This document shows, in pieces, positions 1 to 8,550 of a DNA stretch of 64,000 bases. How positions within the stretch are numbered: position 1 is the first letter of the stretch; every line of letters begins with the position of its first letter. Under the pieces are notes generated by a model. It saw only the letters and a program-made list of their open reading frames with translations, did not search any database and was not told where the DNA came from. Made by a program: the position numbers and the translations under genes. The stretch comes from Clostridia bacterium (GTDB lineage: Bacteria > Bacillota > Clostridia > Oscillospirales > CAG-272), in assembly GCA_017501225.1 (NCBI GenBank), contig JAFVXH010000019.1, positions 186,001 to 250,000 on the forward strand. Direction: 5' to 3'.

Positions 1-968
1 ACGCCTTGCTTTCTTTCTTGCTTGTGTGCTCGTATTTTCCGTTTCGGCAAATACTACGGGACCGTATCCGACGGGATCGGATTTTGCTTGCGAGTCAGAT
101 CGGGGGCTTGCTTTGCTCCGCTCTCGGCATCTGGCAATATCTGTTTGACGATCTTCCGCTCCTTTGGGTGGACGTCAACCGCTTTTCCGATCTTGGCGGG
201 CGCGTGACTTCTTCCTTTACCAATCCCAATATCCTCTCGGTCTATCTGCTCTTTTTGCTGCCGCAGGCGCTTTCTGCGTGCCTTGGAGTCGGCGTAACCC
301 TCCCAAAACGTATTTTCTTTGGCATTTGCTTTGCTCTTGAGGTGATCTGTCTGGTTCTGACCTTTACGCGCGGCGCGTGGCTCGGTGCGCTTCTTGGAAT
401 TGGGATCTCACTGTTGCTGCTTTCAAAGAAAACAAGGGGGTGCTTTTTGTTGCTGCTTCCGCTTGTGATCTTGGCTTTTCCGCTGCTCCCAAGCAACGTT
501 TTGCACCGCTTTTCGAGTATTTCCTCGGTCGTGGATTCCTCTAACCGCTATCGACTTTACACCTGGCGCGGAATGCTCCGTATGATTTTGGAGCATCCGT
601 TCGGGATCGGCGGTGGGGAGCGTGCATTCGTTTCGGTATTTCCGCATTACGCCGTAAGCGGTACGGAGGGAGTGATGCACGCGCATCAGATCCTGTTGCA
701 AATTTGCGCAGAGCTTGGAATTCTTGGATTTTTCTGCTTTTTGCTCCTGATGCTCCTGCTTGTTTGCCGCGCCTGCAGAGGAGCTCGCTTTTGGGACGGA
801 GAGGCGCGTGCTTCGGCAGTCGGTGCTGCGGGAGCGCTGATCGGAATGCTGACAATGGGCTTGTTCGACCATATCTGGTATTATGCCGGCATGCTGCTGC
901 TGTTTTGGTTCTGCATTGCCATGCTGCAGGCGGTCCCAATCGAGGAACGCGAGGAGGCTGCGTCATGA
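1..968 (+). CDS. O-antigen ligase/polymerase-like membrane protein (5' partial)
   Basis: Integral membrane protein whose frame is open to the left edge, so the true start lies outside. Roughly ten hydrophobic segments are visible, with the central signature of the Wzy_C/O-antigen ligase family: an RGAWLG motif near residue 118 (counted from the first TTG at base 6), then a long extracytoplasmic loop with HPFGIGGGE and a later HAHQILLQICAELGILG stretch. Members join or polymerise undecaprenyl-linked glycans at the outer face of the membrane. It overlaps the next gene by 4 bases (ATGA), so it is co-transcribed with the two DUF4330-like genes. A flippase gene at about 6 kb would fit the same pathway. 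The polymer and the choice between ligase and polymerase cannot be told from the sequence. Confidence 0.8.
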   Translation, partial: ALLSFLLVCSYFPFRQILRDRIRRDRILLASQIGGLLCSALGIWQYLFDDLPLLWVDVNRFSDLGGRVTSSFTNPNILSVYLLFLLPQALSACLGVGVTLPKRIFFGICFALEVICLVLTFTRGAWLGALLGIGISLLLLSKKTRGCFLLLLPLVILAFPLLPSNVLHRFSSISSVVDSSNRYRLYTWRGMLRMILEHPFGIGGGERAFVSVFPHYAVSGTEGVMHAHQILLQICAELGILGFFCFLLLMLLLVCRACRGARFWDGEARASAVGAAGALIGMLTMGLFDHIWYYAGMLLLFWFCIAMLQAVPIEEREEAAS

Positions 969-1468
969 GAGAGCAAGGAAAGAAGGGACGCCGTTTCTCA
1001 ACTGTGGATGCTGTGATTGTTGCGCTGATGATCGCGGTGCTCGTCGGTGCCGTCACGGTTTTTGATCGGAACAGGGAAAATCGCGGAAACGACATTGAGA
1101 TCGAGTACCGTCTGCTATGGAGTGACGTGCAGATATACGAGGGCTTGGCAAGCCCATGGGAAAGTTGGCGGGCAGGGGATGCCGTTTACAATCAAAACGG
1201 AACCGCCGTGCTTGGAGCCGTAGAGTCCGTGGAGATCCTTGCACACCGAGAGCCGATCGTGCGGGATGGGAGGATTGTGCTTGAAGCGGTTCCCGATCGG
1301 GCAGATATCGTCGTCTCGGTCAAGGCACTGGCAATTTTTCGAACGGGCGACGGATTGCGTGTTCGGGATATTCGCATCGCAGCAGGCGGTGTCGGTGATT
1401 TTCAGATTCACTCCTGCAGGCTTGCGGGGGCGGAAATTTTAAGCGTTCGGGAGGTCGTGACGCCGTGA
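965..1468 (+). CDS. DUF4330-like membrane-anchored protein
   Basis: A protein of 167 residues with a Lys/Arg-rich cytoplasmic start, one transmembrane helix (about residues 12-35) and a mostly beta extracytoplasmic domain. The layout matches DUF4330-type proteins, which I associate with polysaccharide export clusters in Clostridia; their biochemical role is unknown. The ATG at 965 overlaps the stop of the O-antigen ligase-like gene (ATGA), and the stop overlaps the next GTG. The three genes therefore form one tightly coupled unit. An accessory role in glycan assembly is inferred from context only. Confidence 0.6.
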   Translation: MREQGKKGRRFSTVDAVIVALMIAVLVGAVTVFDRNRENRGNDIEIEYRLLWSDVQIYEGLASPWESWRAGDAVYNQNGTAVLGAVESVEILAHREPIVRDGRIVLEAVPDRADIVVSVKALAIFRTGDGLRVRDIRIAAGGVGDFQIHSCRLAGAEILSVREVVTP

Positions 1469-1938
1469 GAGTGAAAAAAAGGATCCATCCTTTGGATCTT
1501 TGCGTGATTTTGTTGATTATCTTATGTCTGCTGGGACTGTTTCTGCGTTGGAAAGATCTCTCCGCACGGGATACGGACGGTGCGGTCCGTTATGAGATCG
1601 TGATGGAGATGCCGGGTGTAGGATGGGAAACTGCCGCGTGCTATGACCCGGGAGAGACGCTTTATACCGAGGTCGGAGAGGTGTTCGGAAGCATTCGGCG
1701 CATCGAGCGTCAGCCTGCCAAGATCCGCGTGCCATCCGAGCACGGTACGATTTTCGGAGATTGGGGAGAGGAGAAGGTGGACCTTCGCTTTTACGTCGAT
1801 GCGGAGGGAGCGGAGAGCAACGGACGCTTTCTCTGGGACGGACGCCACGCGCTCCTTTGCGGGGAGCGTTATACACTTTATACAAAGCACGCACGCCTTG
1901 TTGGAACGGTGCTTCATTTTGAGCCGCAAATCGGTTAA
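1465..1938 (+). CDS. Second DUF4330-like membrane-anchored protein
   Basis: A 157-residue protein with the same plan as its upstream neighbour: basic N-terminus, one transmembrane helix (about residues 9-27), then a soluble beta-rich domain. The repeated architecture suggests an ancient tandem duplication, although the two sequences have diverged strongly. The start is GTG at 1465, whose last bases overlap the TGA of the preceding gene, indicating translational coupling. It is the last gene of the cluster. About 190 bases follow before ptsH, with an AT-rich stretch and the ptsH promoter. Function unknown. Confidence 0.55.
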   Translation: MRVKKRIHPLDLCVILLIILCLLGLFLRWKDLSARDTDGAVRYEIVMEMPGVGWETAACYDPGETLYTEVGEVFGSIRRIERQPAKIRVPSEHGTIFGDWGEEKVDLRFYVDAEGAESNGRFLWDGRHALLCGERYTLYTKHARLVGTVLHFEPQIG

Positions 1939-2030
1939 AAACGGCGCATTTTTTGTATTTTATTACTATTTTGTATGTATTTTGTACGAAAAGTTACACT
2001 CAGGATGCAAAAAATACGCTACATTGACTA

Positions 2031-2059
2031 TTGATTTTCCACAAAAGTTTTGTTATACT
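2031..2059 (+). promoter_or_regulatory. Sigma-A promoter of ptsH
   Basis: TTGATT at 2031-2036 and TATACT at 2054-2059 are separated by 17 bases. The start of transcription would fall near 2066, giving a leader of about 65 bases before the ptsH ATG. Confidence 0.75.
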
Positions 2060-2129
2060 AATATTACAAAGTAGGAAAAAGGTCCCGTATGAATTCTTAC
2101 GGGTGAATTCTTTAGTTGGGAGAATTGAT

Positions 2130-2396
2130 ATGATTTCACGCGACGTTACGATTACAAATGCAAGCGGACTCCACGCCCGCCCCGCAACGTTCTTTATTCA
2201 GAAAGCGAATTCCTATAAGAGTGCCATTTGGATCGAGAAGGATGACCGCAAGGTGAACGCAAAAAGCCTTCTTGGCGTGTTGTCGCTTGGCATTGCAAAG
2301 GATATGACCGTTACCTTGCTTGCGGACGGACAGGATGAAAATGCTGCCATTGCAGGCTTGATCGAACTGATCGATAGCGGTTTCTCGGAAGGTTAA
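2130..2396 (+). CDS. ptsH: HPr phosphocarrier protein
   Basis: An 88-residue protein of normal HPr length. His15 sits in the GLHARPA motif, the site phosphorylated by enzyme I in the phosphotransferase system. Ser46 sits in NAKSLLGVLSLGI, the site of HPr kinase in Gram-positive bacteria, where Ser-phosphorylated HPr acts in carbon catabolite repression. Having His15 distinguishes it from Crh, which lacks that histidine. The ATG at 2130 follows a GGGAG ribosome-binding site; upstream in-frame starts lie inside the promoter and are not credible. It stands alone between its own promoter and a terminator, away from ptsI. Confidence 0.95.
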   Translation: MISRDVTITNASGLHARPATFFIQKANSYKSAIWIEKDDRKVNAKSLLGVLSLGIAKDMTVTLLADGQDENAAIAGLIELIDSGFSEG

Positions 2397-2410
2397 GTCA
2401 AGATAAAAAT

Positions 2411-2457
2411 TAGCGGTGTCACGGCGGACGAAGGTTTGCGAGCACCGCTATTTTTTT
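2411..2457 (+). terminator. Intrinsic terminator after ptsH
   Basis: The 8-bp stem TAGCGGTG (2411-2418) / CACCGCTA (2443-2450) is followed by seven T. The 24-base loop is long. It separates ptsH from uvrC. Confidence 0.7.
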
Positions 2458-2479
2458 CACAGAAGGGAGGATGCGGAAT

Positions 2480-4318
2480 ATGGCGAATACCGAGCTGCAG
2501 GCAAAGCTGTTGCAAAAAGCCAATACCTTGCCGCTTACTTTTGGTGTTTACCTGATGAAGGATCGGCACGGGAAGGTCATCTACGTCGGCAAATCGCGCA
2601 AGCTCAAGAACCGCGTTTCCCAGTATTTCCAGAACAGCGAGAAGAACACCAAGACCGCGCGGATGGTTTCAAACGTAGCGGATTTTGATTATTATCTGTG
2701 CGACAACGAGATGGAAGCGCTCTCTCTGGAAAACAGTCTGATCAAGCAATATACGCCCAAATATAACATTCGCTTAAAGGACGCCAAGTCTTACCCCTAT
2801 ATCAAGCTGACGGGCGAGGAGTATCCCCGCTTTGTCTTCACGCGTACGCGCGCAAATGACAAAGCCAAGTATTTCGGACCGTATTCGGGTGTTTCGACTG
2901 CGTATGCGCTTTTGGAGCTTGTGCGCCGTGTACTGAAGCTTCCGTCCTGCTCGCGCGTGTTTCCGCGCGATATCGGCAAGGAGCGTCCCTGCATTTACTA
3001 CCAGATGAAGCGCTGTCGGGGGCTTTGCACGGGCAAGGTTTCCAGAGAGGATCATTTGCGCGACGTGCAGTACGCCGTGGATATTCTGAGCGGACGCGCG
3101 CATCTTGTCAAGCGTCGGCTGGAGGAACAGATGCTGGCGTTTGCCGAGGAGGAGCAGTTCGAGATGGCGGCTCGCTGTCGGGATACGCTGCAGGCGCTGG
3201 ATGCCGTCAGACAGAAGCAAAAGGTCGTTGCTTCTCCCGACGTAGAACAGGACGTCGTTGCGCTCTATTCGGATGAGCTCTGCTCCTGCGTGTCGGTGTT
3301 CTATATCCGAAACGGCATTTTGCAGGATAAGGAAGAATATTTTTACGGTGCGGACAGCATTCTGGAAGTAGAGGATATGAGCACGTTTTTGTGCAATCAC
3401 TATCAGGTCAGGCAGGAGATTCCGTCGCAGATCCTGCTTTCGTTTCCGATGGGACAAGAGGATGCTTCCTTGGTGGAGAATTATCTTTCGGGCCTCGCGG
3501 GCTATCGGGTGCATCTCCGCACGCCCGAACGGGGAGAGCTCCGCACCCTTTGCGATATGGTGGAAAAGAACGCCGCCGATCAGGCAAAGCTCTATCAGAT
3601 CAACACCGAAAAGAGGGAAGGAACACTCAGCCGTCTTGCGCAGATGCTGCAGCTTGAGGCATACCCTGAGCGAATTGAGGCTTACGATATTTCCAACCTC
3701 GGACGCGAGCATCTGACAGCGGGTATGATCGTTTGCAAGGACGGGAAATTCTCTAAGTCAGATTACAGAAGCTTTCGGATCCGCTCGGTGCAGGATTCCA
3801 CCGACGACTACGCATCCATGCGTGAGGCGATCGAAAGACGACTGGAGCATCTGAGTGATGCGTCGGGCTCGTTTTCCGAGCTTCCAGACCTGATTCTCTT
3901 GGACGGCGGTCGCGGACACGTTTCGGTGATCCGTGAGCTTTTGGCAGAGAAGGGGCTGGATATCCCCGTATTCGGTATGGTCAAGGACGATTATCACAAA
4001 ACGCGCGCGCTCTGCACCGATCACGATGAGATCAGCATCGCGCGGGAGCACGACGTCTTCTCCCTGATCTATCGCATTCAGGAGGAGGTACACCGCTTTA
4101 CGGTGGGCAAGATGGAGAACGCCAAGAGAAAGACCGTCAAAACCTCAACCTTGACAAAGATCAGCGGCATCGGTCCGACAAAGGCAAAGAAGCTGCTTTC
4201 CGCGTTTGGCGGAATGGCAGGTGTAAAAGCCGCAGATCGGGATGCGATCGCAGCCGTATCGGGAATCTCGGAAAAGGATGCCGAAGCGGTATGGGAGTAT
4301 TTTCATAGCAAAGCATAA
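2480..4318 (+). CDS. uvrC: Excinuclease ABC subunit C
   Basis: A 612-residue protein, normal for UvrC, which makes both incisions in nucleotide excision repair with UvrA and UvrB. Domains in order: GIY-YIG nuclease (about residues 20-95, with GVYLMKD and IYVGKSRKLKNRV), a Cys-containing linker, the UVR motif for UvrB contact (about 200-240), the RNase H-like C-terminal nuclease (about 385-540, including LILLDGGRGH) and helix-hairpin-helix DNA binding at the end (ISGIGPTKAKKLL). The ATG at 2480 is preferred to the ATG at 2471, because the latter abuts the GGGAGG ribosome-binding site while 2480 has normal spacing. rsmD follows 43 bases later. Confidence 0.96.
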   Translation: MANTELQAKLLQKANTLPLTFGVYLMKDRHGKVIYVGKSRKLKNRVSQYFQNSEKNTKTARMVSNVADFDYYLCDNEMEALSLENSLIKQYTPKYNIRLKDAKSYPYIKLTGEEYPRFVFTRTRANDKAKYFGPYSGVSTAYALLELVRRVLKLPSCSRVFPRDIGKERPCIYYQMKRCRGLCTGKVSREDHLRDVQYAVDILSGRAHLVKRRLEEQMLAFAEEEQFEMAARCRDTLQALDAVRQKQKVVASPDVEQDVVALYSDELCSCVSVFYIRNGILQDKEEYFYGADSILEVEDMSTFLCNHYQVRQEIPSQILLSFPMGQEDASLVENYLSGLAGYRVHLRTPERGELRTLCDMVEKNAADQAKLYQINTEKREGTLSRLAQMLQLEAYPERIEAYDISNLGREHLTAGMIVCKDGKFSKSDYRSFRIRSVQDSTDDYASMREAIERRLEHLSDASGSFSELPDLILLDGGRGHVSVIRELLAEKGLDIPVFGMVKDDYHKTRALCTDHDEISIAREHDVFSLIYRIQEEVHRFTVGKMENAKRKTVKTSTLTKISGIGPTKAKKLLSAFGGMAGVKAADRDAIAAVSGISEKDAEAVWEYFHSKA

Positions 4319-4361
4319 GCATTGACAAAAATCTTGAAAGCAAGGAAAGGAGCTGAACGCA

Positions 4362-4937
4362 ATGCGAGTGATCACGGGACGGGCACGCGGTGCCAAGCTG
4401 AACGCTCCGAAGGGCGAACGGACAAGACCTACCTCCGAGCGAGCCAAGGAGGCAGTTTTTTCCATGCTTCAATTTGATATCGCGGACAAATACGTTTTGG
4501 ATCTCTTTGCGGGATCGGGACAAATGGGCATTGAGGCGCTCAGCCGCGGTGCGCGTGGCGCGGTCTTTTGCGACGTGTCCAAGGATGCGGTCGCGGTCGT
4601 TCGGGAAAACCTGAAAAAGACGAGATTGGAAGCACTCTCCGAGATATATTCCATGGATGCTTTGGCGCTTTTACGCTCACTTTCCGGCAAAAAACGCTTT
4701 GGCTTGGTCTTTTTGGATCCGCCTTATGCGGCTGGACTGCTTCCGAAGGTCCTGACGCTTCTTTGTGAGCTGGAGCTTTTGGAGGACGGCGCGAAGATCG
4801 TTTGTGAAAGCGCTGCGACAGAGGACGTTTTTGCGGGCGACGAGGCGCTTGCATCACACTTTACGCTCCAAAAGGAGGTACACTACGGGATCGCTTGCGT
4901 GACCGTGCTCGGCTTTTGCAAGGGAGGGGAAACATGA
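4362..4937 (+). CDS. rsmD: 16S rRNA (guanine966-N2)-methyltransferase
   Basis: A 191-residue Rossmann-fold methyltransferase. It has the typical start (MRVITGRARG), a PTSERAKEAVFSML segment, the SAM-binding DLFAGSGQMGIEALSRGA motif and the catalytic DPPY motif (FLDPPY, about residue 120), as in RsmD, which methylates G966 of 16S rRNA on the 30S subunit. The start follows an AAAGGAG site. Its TGA overlaps the coaD ATG. The pair rsmD-coaD is a widespread bacterial neighbourhood, which supports both assignments. Confidence 0.94.
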   Translation: MRVITGRARGAKLNAPKGERTRPTSERAKEAVFSMLQFDIADKYVLDLFAGSGQMGIEALSRGARGAVFCDVSKDAVAVVRENLKKTRLEALSEIYSMDALALLRSLSGKKRFGLVFLDPPYAAGLLPKVLTLLCELELLEDGAKIVCESAATEDVFAGDEALASHFTLQKEVHYGIACVTVLGFCKGGET

Positions 4938-5434
4938 TGCATCTGGTAATCGTTCCCGGAAGCTTTGATCCGATGACGCTGGGACACCGTGAGCTGGTCT
5001 TAGCGGCGGCATCCCGGGCTGAACGCGTTGTGGTTGCGGTGATGAACAATGCCGCAAAGGAATATTTGTTCTCCATGGAGGAGAGAATGGAAATAGCGAA
5101 AAGGACACTGAAGGATCTTCCAAGCGTGAGCGTGATCGGAGATTCCGGCATGCTGATCGATCTGTTTGACCGCCTGCAAGCTGACGCGGTCATCAAGTCC
5201 TATCGCAACGAAGAAGATCTCCGGTACGAGGAGGACATGGCAGAATGGAATCGCGCGCACAATCCGCGCTTTTTCACCGTGCTGATCAAGGCGACGGGGG
5301 AGCTCTCCTCGCTTTCCTCCACGCAGGTACGCGATGCGATGGCGACAGGGAAAGACTTTTCCGCATGGGTCCATCCCGATGCGTATGAATTGATCGCGGC
5401 AACATTCAGCGAGAATGGGAGATGCGAAAAGTGA
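4934..5434 (+). CDS. coaD: Pantetheine-phosphate adenylyltransferase
   Basis: A 166-residue nucleotidyltransferase of the CoaD family, which transfers AMP from ATP to 4'-phosphopantetheine in coenzyme A synthesis. It carries GSFDPMTLGH near the N-terminus (the HxGH-superfamily form) and the C-terminal SLSSTQVRD motif that corresponds to the ATP-binding SSxxVR segment. The middle segment, AVIKSYRNEEDLRYEEDMA, is more acidic than in typical CoaD, where RGLR-type residues bind substrate. A related adenylyltransferase is therefore possible, but length and gene context favour CoaD. ATG 4934 overlaps the rsmD stop and follows a GGGAGGGG site. Confidence 0.88.
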   Translation: MMHLVIVPGSFDPMTLGHRELVLAAASRAERVVVAVMNNAAKEYLFSMEERMEIAKRTLKDLPSVSVIGDSGMLIDLFDRLQADAVIKSYRNEEDLRYEEDMAEWNRAHNPRFFTVLIKATGELSSLSSTQVRDAMATGKDFSAWVHPDAYELIAATFSENGRCEK

Positions 5435-5943
5435 CACTGAAAGGAAAGAAATTCTTTAACAGCGCAATCTGGCCTTGCTTGCTCGGATTTTTGACAGGGT
5501 TTGTTCTTATCCTTGTCGACCGTGTGTCCTTGATTTGGATCATTTTTTGGGTTCTGTGGCGCTTCACTGGGTTGTATATCTTGTTTGGTATCGCTACCGA
5601 TTTCGAGCTGACTAAAAATTTCAAAGCGTGGATTTCCATATTGGTCGTACTGTTTGCCGCGTATCTTATTAATAATACTGTCGTCCGCCGACTGAGCGCA
5701 CCGATTTTTATGATTCTTGGGGGCGTAATTTTGTTGGCTTTGCTGATTTTGCAGATCTTCGGCGTAAAGAACCGATGGAAAAAATTGATGATGCAGTTTC
5801 CCGTAATGCTTTTCAGTCTTGCGACGATTATGATGGCTCTCTGCCAGCCCACTGACAGGCTATTTGATACTGTCGGCTGGTGTATGCTGATCCTGACTGC
5901 GGTATATCTTATCGCAACGGTTCTGAGCATGCAAAAGAAGTAG
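5431..5943 (+). CDS. Small integral membrane protein of unknown function
   Basis: About 170 residues with five hydrophobic segments and few charged residues; no family recognised. GTG at 5431 is chosen because it overlaps the coaD stop (GTGA) and sits about 10 bases after a GGGAG site. The ATG at 5422 is almost in contact with that site. The gene ends in TAG, and the same frame stays open through 5944-5967 into a short calcium-loop-like reading frame at 5968-6075. An ancestral C-terminal tail may therefore have been cut off, or may be reached by stop-codon readthrough. Confidence 0.6.
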   Translation: MTLKGKKFFNSAIWPCLLGFLTGFVLILVDRVSLIWIIFWVLWRFTGLYILFGIATDFELTKNFKAWISILVVLFAAYLINNTVVRRLSAPIFMILGGVILLALLILQIFGVKNRWKKLMMQFPVMLFSLATIMMALCQPTDRLFDTVGWCMLILTAVYLIATVLSMQKK

Positions 5944-5967
5944 TATAAGACGGGGAACCGTACTTTT

Positions 5968-6075
5968 ATGGATGAAGCGGGTGACGGCAAGGTCGACACC
6001 GCTTCTATGGACGTTACGGGCGATGGAAAGCTTGATATTTCCAAGCCTTACCGAGAAAATCAGGAGAAGAAATGA
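5968..6075 (+). CDS. 35-residue ORF with two EF-hand/dockerin-like loops
   Basis: Short reading frame coding two copies of a D-x-x-G-D-G-K-x-D pattern (DEAGDGKVD and DVTGDGKLD), followed by a Lys-rich tail. The spacing of Asp and Gly resembles calcium-binding loops of dockerin or EF-hand type. Its TGA overlaps the flippase ATG (ATGA). A weak CGGGGA site lies about 12 bases upstream. It is in frame with the preceding membrane-protein gene, with only the TAG at 5941 between them, so it may be a remnant of that protein's C-terminus. Whether it is translated is uncertain. Confidence 0.35.
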   Translation: MDEAGDGKVDTASMDVTGDGKLDISKPYRENQEKK

Positions 6076-7490
6076 ATCGATACCGAAAGCTTTTTTCCAA
6101 CACGGTAATATTAGGAATCGGAACCTTTGCCTCCAAGCTGCTCGTGTTCCTCTTGATGCCGCTTTACACCGCGTTGCTCTCAACCGCGGAGTACAGCACG
6201 GCAGAGCTGATCATGGGTACGGCAAATCTGCTGATCCCCATTGCCTGCGTTGGAATCTCAAACGGCATCTTCCGCTTTGCTTGTGACAAGGCGCAGGATA
6301 AAAAGAAAATATTTTCATCCAGTGTCGCGCTTTTGTGCTGCGGTCTTGGAGGGTTTTTACTGCTCTCTCCGTTGCTGCTTTTGGCGGACTATCTGCGAGC
6401 GTACACGTGGCTGATCGTCGCGTACGTCTTTTTTGCCAATCTGCAGTCGGTCTGCGCGCAGTACGTGCGCGCGGTGGACAAGACCAAGCTCTTTGCGATC
6501 CAAGGCATTTTGAACACGCTTCTGACCGTCCTTTGCAACCTGCTCTTCCTGATCGTGTTCGATCTGGGTGTCGTGGGATACGTGCTCTCGGTCGTGGTCG
6601 GCAATATCGTCACGACGGTCTTTTTGATCCTTACGGCAAAGCTCTGGCAGGTCTTTTCCGTATCGAGCATTGATAAGGGAAGCATGGGAGAGCTGTTGCG
6701 CTTCAGCCTTCCGCTCATTCCTACCACACTGTGTTGGCTGATTACCGATCTGTCCGACCGCTACCTTGTCACCTATTTCTGCGGGGCAGAGGTCAACGGA
6801 ATTTACTCGGCGGCGTATAAGATCCCAACCGTCGTCACGCTCCTTTCGAGCATTTTTATGCAGGCGTGGCAGTTCTCCGCCGTGGCAGAGGCGTCGGACG
6901 AGGAGGAATGCAGTCGCTTTTATACCAACGTGTTCAGCGGCTTTATCTCCTTTGTTATGATCGGTGCGACGGGGCTGCTGCTTTTCTCGGGACTTCTGAC
7001 AAGGCTGCTTTTGAGCACCTCCTTTCACGGAGCGGTATTGTATATGCCGACACTTTTGATCTCTGCCGCGCTTGAGGCGCTGGTTTCCTTTTTGGCAACC
7101 GTGTATCTTGTACGCAAAAAGAGTATGCATTCCTTCCTGACGGCAATGGCAGGAGCAGTTCTCAATATCCTGCTCAACGTTTGGTGGATTCCCCTGTTTG
7201 ACCGCTTGGGCTATGCTGCACTTGGAGCGGCGATCGCGACACTGACCTCTTATGCCGCCGTGCTTGTGATCCGCCTGATCGACGCGCCCCGTTGGATCAC
7301 CTTCCGCAGATATACTCTGCGCGTAACCGGATCTGCCCTGATTTTACTGGGGCTTGGCGCGGTCGTGACCTTTTCCTTGCCGTATTCCATCCTTTGGATG
7401 ACGCTTTTGACGGTCGGTATGCTGGCTCTCAACGGCTATCCGCTCTGGAAAAGCGCGGCAGCACTCCTCAAAAAACGCGGTAACGGATGA
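6072..7490 (+). CDS. Polysaccharide flippase (MOP/Wzx-like)
   Basis: A 472-residue protein with about 14 predicted membrane helices, in the MOP exporter superfamily that flips undecaprenyl-linked oligosaccharides across the membrane. The N-terminal GTFASKLLVFLLMPLYTALLSTAEY segment is typical of Wzx/RfbX-type and polysaccharide biosynthesis proteins, and the C-terminal polysaccharide-synthesis domain is also present. The start follows CAGGAGAAGAA and overlaps the short frame upstream. It ends before a clear terminator. With the O-antigen ligase-like gene at the left edge it points to a surface glycan pathway. The substrate is unknown. Confidence 0.85.
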   Translation: MNRYRKLFSNTVILGIGTFASKLLVFLLMPLYTALLSTAEYSTAELIMGTANLLIPIACVGISNGIFRFACDKAQDKKKIFSSSVALLCCGLGGFLLLSPLLLLADYLRAYTWLIVAYVFFANLQSVCAQYVRAVDKTKLFAIQGILNTLLTVLCNLLFLIVFDLGVVGYVLSVVVGNIVTTVFLILTAKLWQVFSVSSIDKGSMGELLRFSLPLIPTTLCWLITDLSDRYLVTYFCGAEVNGIYSAAYKIPTVVTLLSSIFMQAWQFSAVAEASDEEECSRFYTNVFSGFISFVMIGATGLLLFSGLLTRLLLSTSFHGAVLYMPTLLISAALEALVSFLATVYLVRKKSMHSFLTAMAGAVLNILLNVWWIPLFDRLGYAALGAAIATLTSYAAVLVIRLIDAPRWITFRRYTLRVTGSALILLGLGAVVTFSLPYSILWMTLLTVGMLALNGYPLWKSAAALLKKRGNG

Positions 7491-7500
7491 CAGACAAATC

Positions 7501-7539
7501 AAAAAAGCAGGGTTCACTTCACCGAATCCTGCTTTTTTT
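7501..7539 (+). terminator. Intrinsic terminator after the flippase gene
   Basis: The inverted repeat AAAAAAGCAGG (7501-7511) / CCTGCTTTTTTT (7528-7539) ends in a T run. Confidence 0.8.
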
Positions 7540-7560
7540 GCGCCGTATAGCAAAATGTGA

Positions 7561-7588
7561 TTGACAGAGCAGCTTTTTTCCGTATAAT
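7561..7588 (+). promoter_or_regulatory. Consensus sigma-A promoter of the ABC-2 transporter operon
   Basis: Perfect TTGACA at 7561-7566 and perfect TATAAT at 7583-7588, 16 bases apart, about 48 bases upstream of the TTG start. Confidence 0.85.
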
Positions 7589-7635
7589 AAAATCAGACGG
7601 CTCTGTTACAAAGGACTGAAAAAGGAGGAACACGC

Positions 7636-8550
7636 TTGAAAAACATCATTGAAATCAGGCATCTGACAAAAAAATTCGGTGAGATCGTCGCGGTGAACGA
7701 TCTGAGCTTTTCGGTAAAGGAGGGCGAGCTTTTCGCTTTTCTCGGTATCAACGGCGCCGGAAAATCCACCACCATCAACATCCTTTGCAAGCAGCTTGCC
7801 AAGGATGCGGGGGAGGTGTTGATCGACGGAATCTCGCAGGATGTGGACTCGGCAATCACGAAGCGCGAGCTTGGTGTTGTGTTCCAAAATTCGGTTCTCG
7901 ATATGTCCCTGACGGTATTGGAAAATTTGGAAAGCCGCGCCGCCCTGTACGGCTTGTTCGATAAGGATTGCAAGGATCGCATCGAGGAGCTTGCACGTCT
8001 TTTGGATTTCTCGGAGCTTTTGCGCCGTCCCGTCGGAAAGCTGTCGGGAGGTCAGCGACGCCGCATCGACATTGCAAGGGCTTTGCTGCATCACCCGAAA
8101 ATCCTGATTTTAGACGAGCCGACCACGGGGCTGGATCCGCAAACGAGAAGCCTTCTTTGGCGTGTGATCTCGGATCTGCGTAAGAGCGAGCAAATGACGG
8201 TCTTTCTGACCACGCATTATATGGAGGAAACGACCGACGCGGATCATATCGTCATTCTGGACAGCGGCAGGATCGTGGCGGAGGGCACGCCGCTTTCCTT
8301 AAAGAATGCTTATACGGGAGATTTCGTTACCCTTTACGGCGTATCGGAGGAAGCGGTCAAGGCACTGGGATTCCCTTACACGAGTCATCCGGGAGGATAT
8401 CGGCTGATGCTTCCCAGCACGGGGAGCGCGACCGCGCTGATCATCGCGCACCCGGAGCTGTTTGTGGATTACGAGATCACAAAGGGGAATATGGACGACG
8501 TCTTTTTGGCGGCTACGGGAAAAAGCCTTGGAGAGGAGAGGGGAAAATGA
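7636..8550 (+). CDS. ABC-2 type transporter ATP-binding protein
   Basis: A 304-residue ATPase of the DrrA/NatA type. Walker A is GINGAGKSTT (near residue 39), the signature is LSGGQRRR, Walker B is ILILDEPTTGLDP and the H-loop is LTTHYMEET. A C-terminal extension of about 90 residues follows the nucleotide-binding domain, usual for this exporter class. The start is TTG at 7636 behind a strong AAAGGAGG site. It overlaps the permease gene by 4 bases, so the two form one transporter. Exporters of this class move drugs, lipids or ions; the substrate cannot be read from the sequence. Confidence 0.93.
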   Translation: MKNIIEIRHLTKKFGEIVAVNDLSFSVKEGELFAFLGINGAGKSTTINILCKQLAKDAGEVLIDGISQDVDSAITKRELGVVFQNSVLDMSLTVLENLESRAALYGLFDKDCKDRIEELARLLDFSELLRRPVGKLSGGQRRRIDIARALLHHPKILILDEPTTGLDPQTRSLLWRVISDLRKSEQMTVFLTTHYMEETTDADHIVILDSGRIVAEGTPLSLKNAYTGDFVTLYGVSEEAVKALGFPYTSHPGGYRLMLPSTGSATALIIAHPELFVDYEITKGNMDDVFLAATGKSLGEERGK

